Shown: piece after piece, positions 47,967 to 56,330 of the stretch
Layout of the letters: every line of letters begins with the position of its first letter
How positions within the stretch are numbered: position 1 is the first letter of the stretch
Source: Gammaproteobacteria bacterium
GTDB taxonomy: Bacteria; Pseudomonadota; Gammaproteobacteria; Pseudomonadales; Pseudohongiellaceae
Direction of reading: 5' to 3'
Assembly (NCBI GenBank): GCA_021773355.1
Contig: JAJFKE010000047.1
Span: 211,071 to 275,070 of the forward strand
DNA: 64,000 nucleotides
The notes under the pieces: generated by a model
Databases searched by the model: none
The model's input: the letters and a program-made list of their open reading frames with translations, nothing else
What the model was told of the DNA's origin: nothing
Translations under genes and position numbers: made by a program

Positions 47967-48505
47967 GGCCCCATTCCTCTACATACTAAAAGGTAGCGGT
48001 TCAGTCTGTTAGCGAGCTTCGGCCATACTACTAGTACATGATTGCAACAATGTTACGACCGAAAATCTAATTGCTTTAGTGATAAGACGCCAATCCAGCC
48101 AAAGAGTTACATCTCATCTGTAATTTTTTTCACTACTGTCTAATTGATGCCGCTAGCCGTCTCAATAGATGCATGCCGCAGGCAATTAATTACGCCGTTA
48201 AAAGCAGCGTGATTGAATTAGAAAAGGGAGAGGACTAGGGACCCTCTGATAAACTCCAAACTGCCTCTGCGTGACCTGGAGACGCCGTTTGCCGCTAATG
48301 GTCACTCCCTTAGCAACGACGAAAATGGGTGCTTCAGGCCGCGCCCTTCGGGGCATTTGGTTTGGAGTTAATCAGAGGGTCGCTAGAACGAAACAGGAAA
48401 AAATTGCGAGAAGTGCAGCGTCCAGACAGAGCAAGCCACCTGATTAATCGCTAATTAGCGTTCAATAAACCGCGAGCCGGACAGGCTCGCCGTAGAGCTT
48501 AAAGT
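47967..48505. other. Intergenic gap holding an element copy
   Basis: This stretch contains the likely promoter of the 48-aa gene (47967-48100, AT-rich) and the TIR element at 48236-48385. It then has about 120 bases before the methyltransferase stop in which I see only a short CGAGCCGGACAGGCTCG hairpin near 48472-48488, a possible weak terminator. No further coding sequence is supported. Confidence 0.5.
48236..48385. mobile_element. TIR-bounded non-autonomous element, copy 3 (150 bp)
   Basis: The left end reads TAGGGACCCTCTGATAAACT and the right end TTAATCAGAGGGTCGCTA, with TA on each side. The body shares GCGTGACCTG, GCCGCTAATGGTCACTCCCT and GGCCGCGCCCTTCGGGGCA with the other two copies, in the same orientation. 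The right end has one substitution (GGTCGC for GGTCCC). There is no coding capacity. Confidence 0.78.
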
Positions 48506-49246
48506 CTATTCGGCCCTCACCTTGGTGAACACCATCATGTGTTGCCATGGCAGAAAATCCAATGTGTCAGTCCATTCCAGACCAAATACACCCATTTCCT
48601 TAACCACCTGTTCTTCAGTCATTTTATGCAAAGGTCGAATCGGCACCGAGGCATCCTCGCCACGATATTCAAGCAAGAAGATTCTGCCACCCACTTTCAG
48701 CGCGTTATTAATTCCATTAATCATCTCAAACGGGTGATCAAACTCGTGATAGGCGTCAACCATGATCGCCGCATCAATTGAGTTGAGCGGAAGATTGGGA
48801 TCATCAACTTTACCCAGTACACCCTCAATATTAGTAACACCTTCCTGTGCCTTGCGCTGCTCGATCAAGGCCAGCATTTCTGGCTGAATATCTACGGCCA
48901 GGACATTGCCGTCCGGCACCAGTTTCGCGATTCTAAAGGAGAAATAACCCGAACCAGCGCCAATATCAGCGACCACGTGGTCTGCCTGTAGCCCCATATT
49001 GGCGACAACTTCATCAGGCATTTCCTCCTGTATACGACCCGGACGGTTCAACCAGGCTGCAGCCTGATGCCCCATCACGAAGGAAATTTCCCGCCCCATA
49101 TAGAACTTACCAATGCCAGTAGTACGACGTTCAGGAGCCACCTCATAGCCTGGAAACTCCGCTGCCTGTAAAGGAATTGAGCAAATGAGAAAAAATGAGA
49201 GAACTGACAGCAATGAGCCGAACTTGGACTTTTGGCAAATATTCAT
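48506..49246 (-). CDS. Exported SAM-dependent methyltransferase-like protein
   Basis: A 246-aa protein with a clear signal peptide (hydrophobic run S-V-L-S-F-F-L-I-C-S-I, cleavage near L-Q-A-A-E). A class I methyltransferase domain follows: motif I V-A-D-I-G-A-G-S-G-Y-F-S near residue 92, acidic loop A-V-D-I-Q near 117 and a post-I V-D-A-Y-H-E-F near 162. Methyltransferases with export signals are odd because SAM is cytosolic. The domain may work on another ligand or the signal may act as an anchor (inference). Confidence 0.8.
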   Translation of the reverse strand: MNICQKSKFGSLLSVLSFFLICSIPLQAAEFPGYEVAPERRTTGIGKFYMGREISFVMGHQAAAWLNRPGRIQEEMPDEVVANMGLQADHVVADIGAGSGYFSFRIAKLVPDGNVLAVDIQPEMLALIEQRKAQEGVTNIEGVLGKVDDPNLPLNSIDAAIMVDAYHEFDHPFEMINGINNALKVGGRIFLLEYRGEDASVPIRPLHKMTEEQVVKEMGVFGLEWTDTLDFLPWQHMMVFTKVRAE

Positions 49247-49349
49247 GTGGCTAACCTTTGCTTACTGTATTCGTTAGAATCACAGCAGTGAGAGAAGTTC
49301 CGCATTGCGGCGTAGTCTTGAGATTGTAAAGCAGTGTTGTGGGGCAAAC

Positions 49350-49385
49350 AAGAAGCCCGGAAACTAGTCCCTGGTTTCCGAGCTT
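49350..49385 (-). terminator. Hairpin downstream of the small zinc-finger gene
   Basis: AAGC(C)CGGAAAC and GTTTCCG(A)GCTT pair around an eight- to nine-base loop, about 30 bases beyond the stop codon at 49414. The minus-strand trailing sequence CTTCTTGTTT is a weak T-run. Confidence 0.5.
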
Positions 49386-49413
49386 AAACATCGAGGATGG
49401 AAAGGAATAAGTT

Positions 49414-49587
49414 TTACAACAATTTAAGCAGTCGCTGTCCGGACCCCTTACATTTGGGGCAAATACTGTTATCAGTGATCTTGCCCGCTCCCTTGCAGAT
49501 ATTGCAGGCGTCCTGATAGGGCTTCTTTAATATTGAAGTTAATTCTGATAGAGCTTGTTGTGGAGCTTTCTTCTCGGCCAAAGTCAT
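49414..49587 (-). CDS. Small double CxxCxGxG zinc-finger protein (57 aa)
   Basis: An ATG at 49587 with a strong AGGAGAA site seven bases upstream gives 57 codons. The C-terminal half has C-N-I-C-K-G-A-G and C-P-K-C-K-G-S-G, two copies of the CxxCxGxG motif that forms one zinc site in the DnaJ central domain. The N-terminal half is a short amphipathic helix ending in K-K-P-Y-Q-D-A. It resembles a free-standing half DnaJ zinc finger. Such modules bind unfolded protein or act as thiol partners; the role here is unknown. Confidence 0.65.
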   Translation of the reverse strand: MTLAEKKAPQQALSELTSILKKPYQDACNICKGAGKITDNSICPKCKGSGQRLLKLL

Positions 49588-49838
49588 CACGTGCTTCTCC
49601 TAAGGTTAAATCTGCTAAACCAACTATCCAACATCTTTAAGTTTTTTTGTGGACAATGTGATTGGCGTCTCATTTGATAATGATTATGCAAAACAACGAC
49701 AGCTAAATACGTTAACCACCTCACAAAACTGAGCAGACATGTAAAATTTCTCTACAGGTAAATTATCTCTACATATTAGCCACTTATGCTAATATTCACG
49801 ATCTAGGATGCGAACATTCTTACAGTTTGGACACATAT

Positions 49839-51023
49839 ATGACTCAAGTTTTACAAGGGATTAGGGTACTGGATTTTGGCCGCTACATCGCTGGCCCCTA
49901 CTGCGGCACGCTGTTAGGAGATATGGGAGCAGAAGTTATTCGAATTGAGAAGATCGACGGTAGTGAAGATCGATTTCTGTCCCCTATCAGCGACAAAGGC
50001 GATGGCGCCCTTTTCATGCAACTGGCGCGGAATAAAAAATGCCTAACACTGAATCCGATGAAGCCTGAAGGTCGGGAAATCGTCAAAAAGCTGGTCAAGA
50101 CTGCGGATGTGGTTATCGCTAACCTGCCTCCCGACACTCTATTAGCCATGGGACTGGACTATGAAAGCCTGAAAGCCAGCAAAGAGGATATTATTCTAAC
50201 CACTATTTCCGCCTTTGGCCGTGGTGGCCCGTATGCGAACAGAGTGGGCTTCGACGGTTTGGGACAGGCAATGTCGGGTGCCATGTATATGTCCGGTACG
50301 CCAGACCAGCCAGTGAAGGCCTACCCACCTTTTATCGATTTTGGCACTGCCAGCCTGGCCGCTTTTGGTACTATGGCGGCCCTCTACGAAAGACAGAAAA
50401 CCGGCAAGGGCCAGATGGTTGAAGGCTCTCTGTTTAACACCGCACTAACTATGATGAACGGAACCGCTATAGAGCAAAATGCGATACAACGTAATCGAGT
50501 TGCCACGCTCAATAGATCACAAACCTCGGGCCCCGCCGATACCTTTAAGACCAAAGACGGTTGGGTACTAGTGCAATCTGTAGGCGGCCCCTTATTCAAA
50601 CGTTGGGCAGATCTAATGGGCGAAGAACATTGGCTTGACGACCCGCGCTTTAAGGACGATATCTCCCGCGGAGATAACGGCGAATTGATTAGCGAGCGAC
50701 TGGCAGCCTGGTGCGCCGAGCGCACTTCAAAGGAAGTCTTGTCAGCGATGGAAGAAGCGCGCTTGCCCGCAGGACCCATTCTGTCGCCGCAAGAGGTTTT
50801 GGATGATCCCCATATTGCTGCCAAGGGTCTGTTTCAGCCGGTGGAGTATCCAGGCTTAGACAAACCGGCACCGTTAATGAAAACCCCGGTTGAGCTTTCA
50901 GAAACTCCGGGAGAAATCCGGTCCCGGCCACCGACCTTGGGTGAGCACACAGATCAGATAATGCAGGAACTTGGTTACAGCGAAGCAGAAATTGCGGATC
51001 TTAAAGAAAAACGCGTAGTGTAA
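49839..51023 (+). CDS. CaiB/BaiF family CoA-transferase
   Basis: A 394-aa class III CoA-transferase that moves CoA between carboxylic acids. It starts L-Q-G-I-R-V-L-D-F-G-R-Y-I-A-G-P, with G-D-M-G-A-E-V-I-R-I-E near residue 28, A-R-N-K-K-C-L near 63 and F-D-G-L-G-Q-A-M-S-G near 137. The C-terminal P-A-G-P-I-L-S-P-Q-E and H-T-D-Q-I-M-Q-E-L-G-Y blocks are also present. The ATG at 49839 is preferred to a TTG at 49827. The acid handled is unknown; it opens the catabolic island. Confidence 0.9.
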   Translation: MTQVLQGIRVLDFGRYIAGPYCGTLLGDMGAEVIRIEKIDGSEDRFLSPISDKGDGALFMQLARNKKCLTLNPMKPEGREIVKKLVKTADVVIANLPPDTLLAMGLDYESLKASKEDIILTTISAFGRGGPYANRVGFDGLGQAMSGAMYMSGTPDQPVKAYPPFIDFGTASLAAFGTMAALYERQKTGKGQMVEGSLFNTALTMMNGTAIEQNAIQRNRVATLNRSQTSGPADTFKTKDGWVLVQSVGGPLFKRWADLMGEEHWLDDPRFKDDISRGDNGELISERLAAWCAERTSKEVLSAMEEARLPAGPILSPQEVLDDPHIAAKGLFQPVEYPGLDKPAPLMKTPVELSETPGEIRSRPPTLGEHTDQIMQELGYSEAEIADLKEKRVV

Positions 51024-51028
51024 GAGTC

Positions 51029-51048
51029 TAGGGACCCTCTGATTAACT
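51029..51048. repeat. Solo left end of the TIR element
   Basis: TAGGGACCCTCTGATTAACT is identical to the left terminal repeat of copy 1. It starts five bases after the CaiB-family stop codon. No body or right end follows; the next gene's ribosome site begins about 30 bases later. Confidence 0.7.
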
Positions 51049-51088
51049 GACCCGATGCCCTCAAGCCAATATTAAAGCGGAGAACCCG

Positions 51089-52216
51089 ATGACCAGAATA
51101 AAAATAACCATAGCCTCTCTCTTATTGTTCACGCTTCAGCTTGGCTTTGCGCAAAAGGAAGTGCTAAGCATCGATCACTACGTAGCGAACATCTCCAAGG
51201 CACCTGCGATGCAAGGCCAGGTAGCACAGATCTATGTGCGAGAAAGAACTCAGGCCAGTACCGCCTTACGCAGCGATGACCTTGCCGGTCGAGTGGTTTT
51301 GTTTATTCACGGCGCCGGAACTCCGGCAGAAGTGGCTTTCGATGTACCCTACGAAGGCTATAGTTGGATGGAATATCTGGCGGAGGCTGGCTATGACACC
51401 TTCTCTATGGATACCACAGGTTATGGTCGTTCTACCCGCCCTGCGGTAATGAATGACATCTGCAACCTTTCTGAAGCTCAACAGGCGTCGTTCGTTCCAG
51501 CACTGTTATCTGAGCCCTGCTCTCCAAGCTATCCTTTCGCAGCAACTACTATCGAATCTGATTGGCACGACATCGATAGTGTAGTGGATTATTTGCGCGA
51601 GATTCGCTCAGTGGAGAAAGTACATTTGGTGGCCTGGTCTCTGGGAGGACCTCGCGCAGCTGGTTACGCTGCCCTGTACCCCGAAAAAGTCGAGCGCATT
51701 GTACTGCTTGCACCGGCCTATGGACGAAATCGTTCCGCTAACCCGCCTGATAGCATTCCCGCGCCGGGTGCTGCATTTACCAAGCAGTCTTTACAAGATT
51801 TTAGCAACAACTGGAACCGGCAAGTTGGCTGCGAGAATCAATATCAAGCAACAGTAAGCGCTGCGGTATGGCAGGCCATGCTTGATTCAGATCCAGTTGG
51901 CGCAACTTGGGGAACCGGAGTACGGCGAGCACCCCGCACTACAACCTGGGGATGGAACAAGGAAGTGGTAGCAAAAACGCTAACACCCATGCTTATAGTT
52001 TCACCTATACATGATGCGCAGGTCCCGCCATCAAGTGTTAGGAATTTGTATGAAGATCTAGGTACTGACGAAAAAGTATTATTAGACCTGGCCTGCTCAT
52101 CACATAACGCCATGTGGGAAATCAACCATGAGTTATTATTCGATGCGAGCCTGCAATGGTTAAGAGATGAGTCCGTAGACGGACTCAAGAATGGCGAATT
52201 GAAAAAGGGTTACTAA
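51089..52216 (+). CDS. Exported alpha/beta hydrolase
   Basis: A 375-aa protein with a signal peptide (hydrophobic run I-A-S-L-L-L-F-T-L, cleavage near G-F-A-Q). An alpha/beta hydrolase fold follows, with V-V-L-F-I-H-G-A-G near residue 69, D-T-T-G-Y-G-R-S near 108, nucleophile elbow A-W-S-L-G-G near 184, candidate Asp in S-P-I-H-D-A and His in S-S-H-N-A-M-W. A 30-residue insertion with two cysteines (N-D-I-C...E-P-C-S) could form a disulfide in the periplasm. The substrate is unknown. Confidence 0.82.
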   Translation: MTRIKITIASLLLFTLQLGFAQKEVLSIDHYVANISKAPAMQGQVAQIYVRERTQASTALRSDDLAGRVVLFIHGAGTPAEVAFDVPYEGYSWMEYLAEAGYDTFSMDTTGYGRSTRPAVMNDICNLSEAQQASFVPALLSEPCSPSYPFAATTIESDWHDIDSVVDYLREIRSVEKVHLVAWSLGGPRAAGYAALYPEKVERIVLLAPAYGRNRSANPPDSIPAPGAAFTKQSLQDFSNNWNRQVGCENQYQATVSAAVWQAMLDSDPVGATWGTGVRRAPRTTTWGWNKEVVAKTLTPMLIVSPIHDAQVPPSSVRNLYEDLGTDEKVLLDLACSSHNAMWEINHELLFDASLQWLRDESVDGLKNGELKKGY

Positions 52217-52671
52217 CAATTCAGCAATGGAAAAAATCGCAGGCAAACGGCAGATTGATCATTAGCGAGTTATTTGCTCTGTCCCTGAGATATCTCCACA
52301 AAGCACCGAGCCAAGTCAATGGATTAACTTGTTTCGTGCTTTTAGCCACTAAATCTTGAACTCTGAGCCAGAGACTGGGCTGTTGTTTGCGAACAATCAG
52401 GGCCAAAGGACCGTGAGCCACGCAATAGCCCTGTTTCTGGCAGCTGGGCTGGACCGGCTACCCTATATCGCCCGCTGTAACGGAGATGCTCCCTGCTCAC
52501 GAGCCTCTGGCCCTGATTGTTCCCAGGAAACATCTCCGTTACAGCAGACTTACTTTAGCGTTGAATTTAAAATAAAATTGAGGCTGCGTTTTCAGGATTT
52601 CGTGTGGATATCTCAGGTTCTGTCCTGTCTGCTGCCGTTTACCCCAACATCTCCTGTAAAAGTAGCCGCCA
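52217..52671. other. Intergenic gap with interleaved inverted repeats
   Basis: No supported gene lies in this 455-base space between convergent genes. Two long inverted repeats are interleaved. One pairs 52391-52418 with 52495-52522 (25 of 28 positions). The other pairs 52474-52488 with 52531-52545 (15 of 15, GCTGTAACGGAGATG). The second left arm lies in the loop of the first hairpin and its right arm lies outside, which is a pseudoknot-like order. The flanks 52217-52390 and 52546-52671 show nothing recognisable. Confidence 0.6.
52391..52545. repeat. Interleaved inverted-repeat pair
   Basis: Arms: 52391-52418 with 52495-52522, and 52474-52488 with 52531-52545. The order A-left, B-left, A-right, B-right allows either of two alternative hairpins or a pseudoknot in RNA or single-stranded DNA. 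It resembles no element elsewhere in the window. Confidence 0.7.
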
Positions 52672-54702
52672 TTATTCCTGAGGAAGGGCGTAAACAATAA
52701 TACTTCCCGTTCTACTGGATTCAGTGCCGGTTCGAAAGGTAAGCATGGCATTGCCTGAATTGGTGGCGATGAATTGCCTGCCATCAACCTCGTAAGTCAC
52801 GATTCCACCACCGATTGGTGCGCCGCTGTTTATACTATTTAGCAATTCGCCGGATCCGGCGTCCATCAGCAATAAATTCCCGGTAAGCTCACCACTTATA
52901 ACAAGTCCGCCAGCGGTGGTAGTAACGCCGGATACCATGGGCGTGGGCGAATGGTAACGCCAACGAATCGCTCCAGTCTCTACATCCATGGCGGTAAGCC
53001 ACCCGGTCTGTGCATCCGGATCAGGACGCACACCTCCTCCCATATACAGTTGACCTGGTACATACTCCACTTCTTCAGCTGCGATGAACTGTGCGCAATA
53101 ATCAATAGAAGGAGTTATAAGAAGTTTTTCTCCGGGATGATAAGCCGGGCCACTCCACAAAACTCCTCCATAGACTCCAGGACAGGCAAAAACACCTTCC
53201 TGAGTAACCGGCACTTCAGCATTTAAAATCGTGGTGACTGGCGTCTCATAAAGAATCTCATGGGTTTGTTTGTCTAGCCCTCTTAAAACTCCGTCCTTGC
53301 CTACTGTGGCCACAAAATCTCGAGACACATTATTAATTCCGGCCTTCAATACCGGGCTCACCTGAGTAAGATCCCAGTCGTGATCATCATTCGGCACGAT
53401 GGACTTATGCCAGTTCAACTCGCCGCTGCGCACATCCAGAGCAATGATGTTATTGGTGTAAAGGTTTTCTCCCGGACGTAGGTAAGCGGGTAGGTCAGGC
53501 GCTGGATTAGTTACCGCTGCGTAAAGTTCTCCTATTTCCAAGTCCATACTCAAAGGGGTCCACACCGCCCCTCCACCCAAGGGAATATTTTCCGGGTTTC
53601 CCCAGGTCTCACCACCGCCAGCCGCCGCTTCGGGCACGGTTAGAAACTTCCATATCAAGTCACCATCATTTAGGGAGAATGCGCCAACCCAGCCGGAAAT
53701 CGCATTCTCACTGCCGGCTGGCCCAATTAGTATGCTGTCCTCAAATATCATCGGTGGCATGGTGAAGGTCTCACCTAACCATGGATCGGCGACTTGTCGC
53801 GCCCAAAGTAAATTGCCATTTGCCGAATCCAGAGCCATGAGATAGCCGTCGGCTGTACCGCGGACTACGTAGCCGTCTTTAATGGCGACGCCACGATTAT
53901 TTCCCCATACCATTCGATCCTTGGGCTGCCAATCGTGACTCCAAATTTTTTGGCAAGTTGCAGCGTTTATTGCTGCTGTGTGGGTAGCGTTAGTTACATA
54001 CATCACGCCTTGGTAAACAATGGGGCCGGTTTGCATAGTGGCATTGTTGTTCAGCTGATAGGCACAGACTTGTTGCAGGCCATCCACGTTTGCTTTGTTA
54101 ATCTGAGTAAGCTCTGAATAGCGAGTGCCTTGATAATTCTGATTGTGATAAAGCCAGTCTTTGGAGTTATTGGCCGCGTTCAGTAGCTCATCGAAGCTGG
54201 GACCAGAACCAGTGGGCTCAATGCCATAAATGCCTTCGATAAAGGTCGCCGCTATATCCAGGATTTCATCACCGCGCGAGATGGGAATAGCACTCAAATA
54301 GTTATAGTCGTTCTTTAGCTCTTCACTGCCCTGCAAAACATTGTTGCGGCCTAAAATATAAGCCAGTATCTCAAGATTCTGAGCTTCGTCAAGATTGCCT
54401 GCCTGACCAGGTGGCATGGTGGTACTGATTCTATTAAACAGTTCGGCGACATTTGCACCCAGGCGCGACCAACTCTTGCGAAAAGTAGTGCCAACCAGCT
54501 CCGGTGCAGCCGCACTGTCCAGTTCGACGCCATGACAGGCTGCACATTGTTGCTGATATAAAGCCTCTCCACGGTCAAACTGAGCCTCGGTAAAAGTGCT
54601 GGATGCAGGTGCGTCCGCAGCCATGCTGAAAGTTGGATAAAGCAGGCTCATTAACACACAGGCAACGAGCTTCTTCTTTAGTCGTGCAATTGGGGTTTGC
54701 AT
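52672..54702 (-). CDS. PQQ-dependent dehydrogenase with N-terminal cytochrome c domain
   Basis: A 676-aa periplasmic quinohaemoprotein. A signal peptide (to about residue 28) is followed by a cytochrome c domain with haem site C-A-A-C-H at 53-57 and candidate distal Met96 in T-T-M-P-P-G. An eight-bladed PQQ beta-propeller follows, with W repeats such as L-Y-A-A-V-T-N-P-A-P-D, N-D-D-H-D-W-D-L near residue 443 and G-L-V-I-S-G-E-L-T-G near 608. Such enzymes oxidise alcohols or sugars and pass electrons to the respiratory chain. The haem lies before the propeller, not after it as in classic quinohaemoprotein alcohol dehydrogenases. Confidence 0.87.
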   Translation of the reverse strand: MQTPIARLKKKLVACVLMSLLYPTFSMAADAPASSTFTEAQFDRGEALYQQQCAACHGVELDSAAAPELVGTTFRKSWSRLGANVAELFNRISTTMPPGQAGNLDEAQNLEILAYILGRNNVLQGSEELKNDYNYLSAIPISRGDEILDIAATFIEGIYGIEPTGSGPSFDELLNAANNSKDWLYHNQNYQGTRYSELTQINKANVDGLQQVCAYQLNNNATMQTGPIVYQGVMYVTNATHTAAINAATCQKIWSHDWQPKDRMVWGNNRGVAIKDGYVVRGTADGYLMALDSANGNLLWARQVADPWLGETFTMPPMIFEDSILIGPAGSENAISGWVGAFSLNDGDLIWKFLTVPEAAAGGGETWGNPENIPLGGGAVWTPLSMDLEIGELYAAVTNPAPDLPAYLRPGENLYTNNIIALDVRSGELNWHKSIVPNDDHDWDLTQVSPVLKAGINNVSRDFVATVGKDGVLRGLDKQTHEILYETPVTTILNAEVPVTQEGVFACPGVYGGVLWSGPAYHPGEKLLITPSIDYCAQFIAAEEVEYVPGQLYMGGGVRPDPDAQTGWLTAMDVETGAIRWRYHSPTPMVSGVTTTAGGLVISGELTGNLLLMDAGSGELLNSINSGAPIGGGIVTYEVDGRQFIATNSGNAMLTFRTGTESSRTGSIIVYALPQE

Positions 54703-54829
54703 TCTTATTTCCTTGAATTTTAGAATTTGAGGCTCGAAGATTTAATTTTAGAGCCCCGGCAGTGACAAAGTATTCGATATTCGTTTCCCGGTATTTTATG
54801 AGTCCTGCCCAGGCTAACTGTCGTGCGAG

Positions 54830-56209
54830 CTAGGGATTATTAAGTAGCTGCACCGCCGCCGTGTACATAGCTTCCACGCCTGCCTTTATGGAGTTCGGAT
54901 CGATTAGAAAAAATGCAGAATGATGGGGCGGCGCATTGGTATTTCCTGCCAATATTTCTCGCATCAATTCCGGCGGTGTGCCTCCTACTGAAAAGAACAC
55001 GCCAGGCACTTTGTGTTCTGTTTGAGTGAAATAGGCAAAGTCTTCTGCCCCCATACCAGGCCGCTGCGATGTCAGCAGAGGGTCATAACCAAACTGCTCT
55101 GTCCATGCTGGCAGCACTTTTTGCACTGCGTCGTTGTTGTTGATATTGGTAGGCGTACTTTCGAAGCCCATACGCACGACGGGTAGCAAGTCATCGGGCA
55201 ATCCATTTAGCCGACCAATGTTTGCAGCCGTATCACGTATTCGACCCAACACTTGATCTCTGGTCTGTTCAGAATCGGTGCGCACGGTTAACTGTAAATT
55301 CACTTCGTTTGAAATAATATTGTGCTTGCTGCCACCCTGAAAGGATCCAACGGTAATCACCGCTGGAGACAGGGGGTTAATCTGACGGCTGACTATGCCC
55401 TGCAAGGCGATGACCAATTGCGAGGAGACATAGATTGGGTCGATAGTTTGATGCGGGTAGGCACCGTGGCCACCAATGCCTCGAACTTTAATATCTACAC
55501 TATCCGAACTGGATTGCACGATACCCTCGCGAACCGTAACCATGCCGCTTAGAGCCCCCGAGCTTACATGCAGGCCAATTGCATAATCAGGCACGCCGAA
55601 GCGTTCATATAGACCGTCTTCCAGCATCGCCTTGGCACCGTTTATTACTTCTTCTGCTGGCTGCCCTACCAGCATCACGGTACCGCCCCATTCATCACGA
55701 TTGTCCATTAACATTTTCGCTGTGCCAACCAATGTGGTCATGTGCATATCGTGACCGCAGGCATGCATCACCGGCACCTCTTCAGAATCCAGATTAATCT
55801 GCCGCCTACGCGACGAGTAACTTAGGCCGCTGTCTTCAAGAATGGGTAGGCCATCCATATCCGCTCGAATCATAATCAGCGGTCCGGGCCCGTTCTCAAT
55901 CATTCCCACCAGACCCGTCCGCCCCACACCCTCGGTCACATCGATTCCCAGATCACGAAGCTCTTGTGCCAACCTGGCGGCAGTTTGTTGTTCAAGAAAA
56001 CTTAATTCGGGGTTTTGGTGAAACCACAAAAAAAGATCAGAAAGATGAGAATCGTAGTGTTCGTTGATTGCCTGCTTTAGTGATTCATCAGCCCCTACAG
56101 CGAATTGACAGGCAAGCACGGTGAAAAGCAGTATTACAAGGGAATGGCTGAATCGAGGAACTATTTTAGAAAGTTTCTGTCGTGAATACTGCTTTAATTT
56201 CAAAGACAT
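54830..56209 (-). CDS. Exported M20 family amidohydrolase
   Basis: A 459-aa metallopeptidase-fold amidohydrolase (hippurate/N-acyl-amino-acid hydrolase type). The ATG at 56209 has GGAG seven bases upstream, and a signal anchor follows (L-V-I-L-L-F-T-V-L-A-C). Metal ligand motifs: H-A-C-G-H-D-M-H-M-T-T near residue 149, Q-P-A-E-E near 180, G-L-H-V near 212 and H-H-S-A-F-F near the end. It hydrolyses an amide, probably in the periplasm; the substrate is unknown. Confidence 0.87.
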   Translation of the reverse strand: MSLKLKQYSRQKLSKIVPRFSHSLVILLFTVLACQFAVGADESLKQAINEHYDSHLSDLFLWFHQNPELSFLEQQTAARLAQELRDLGIDVTEGVGRTGLVGMIENGPGPLIMIRADMDGLPILEDSGLSYSSRRRQINLDSEEVPVMHACGHDMHMTTLVGTAKMLMDNRDEWGGTVMLVGQPAEEVINGAKAMLEDGLYERFGVPDYAIGLHVSSGALSGMVTVREGIVQSSSDSVDIKVRGIGGHGAYPHQTIDPIYVSSQLVIALQGIVSRQINPLSPAVITVGSFQGGSKHNIISNEVNLQLTVRTDSEQTRDQVLGRIRDTAANIGRLNGLPDDLLPVVRMGFESTPTNINNNDAVQKVLPAWTEQFGYDPLLTSQRPGMGAEDFAYFTQTEHKVPGVFFSVGGTPPELMREILAGNTNAPPHHSAFFLIDPNSIKAGVEAMYTAAVQLLNNP

Positions 56210-56330
56210 AAACTCACTCCGAATCGCCGCAACTTGGGCTGCGGCGTGACTATTCAATCGAAACAGATTAAATGACCTGCAGCTATTTTGAAAGCGATAT
56301 TCTGAAACCATTCAGATCAAACACTTAAAT

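Noticed and set aside
52356..52700. Plus-strand ORF over the interleaved inverted repeats
   Set aside because: It runs through both inverted repeats and into the opposing PQQ gene, without a ribosome site or family resemblance.
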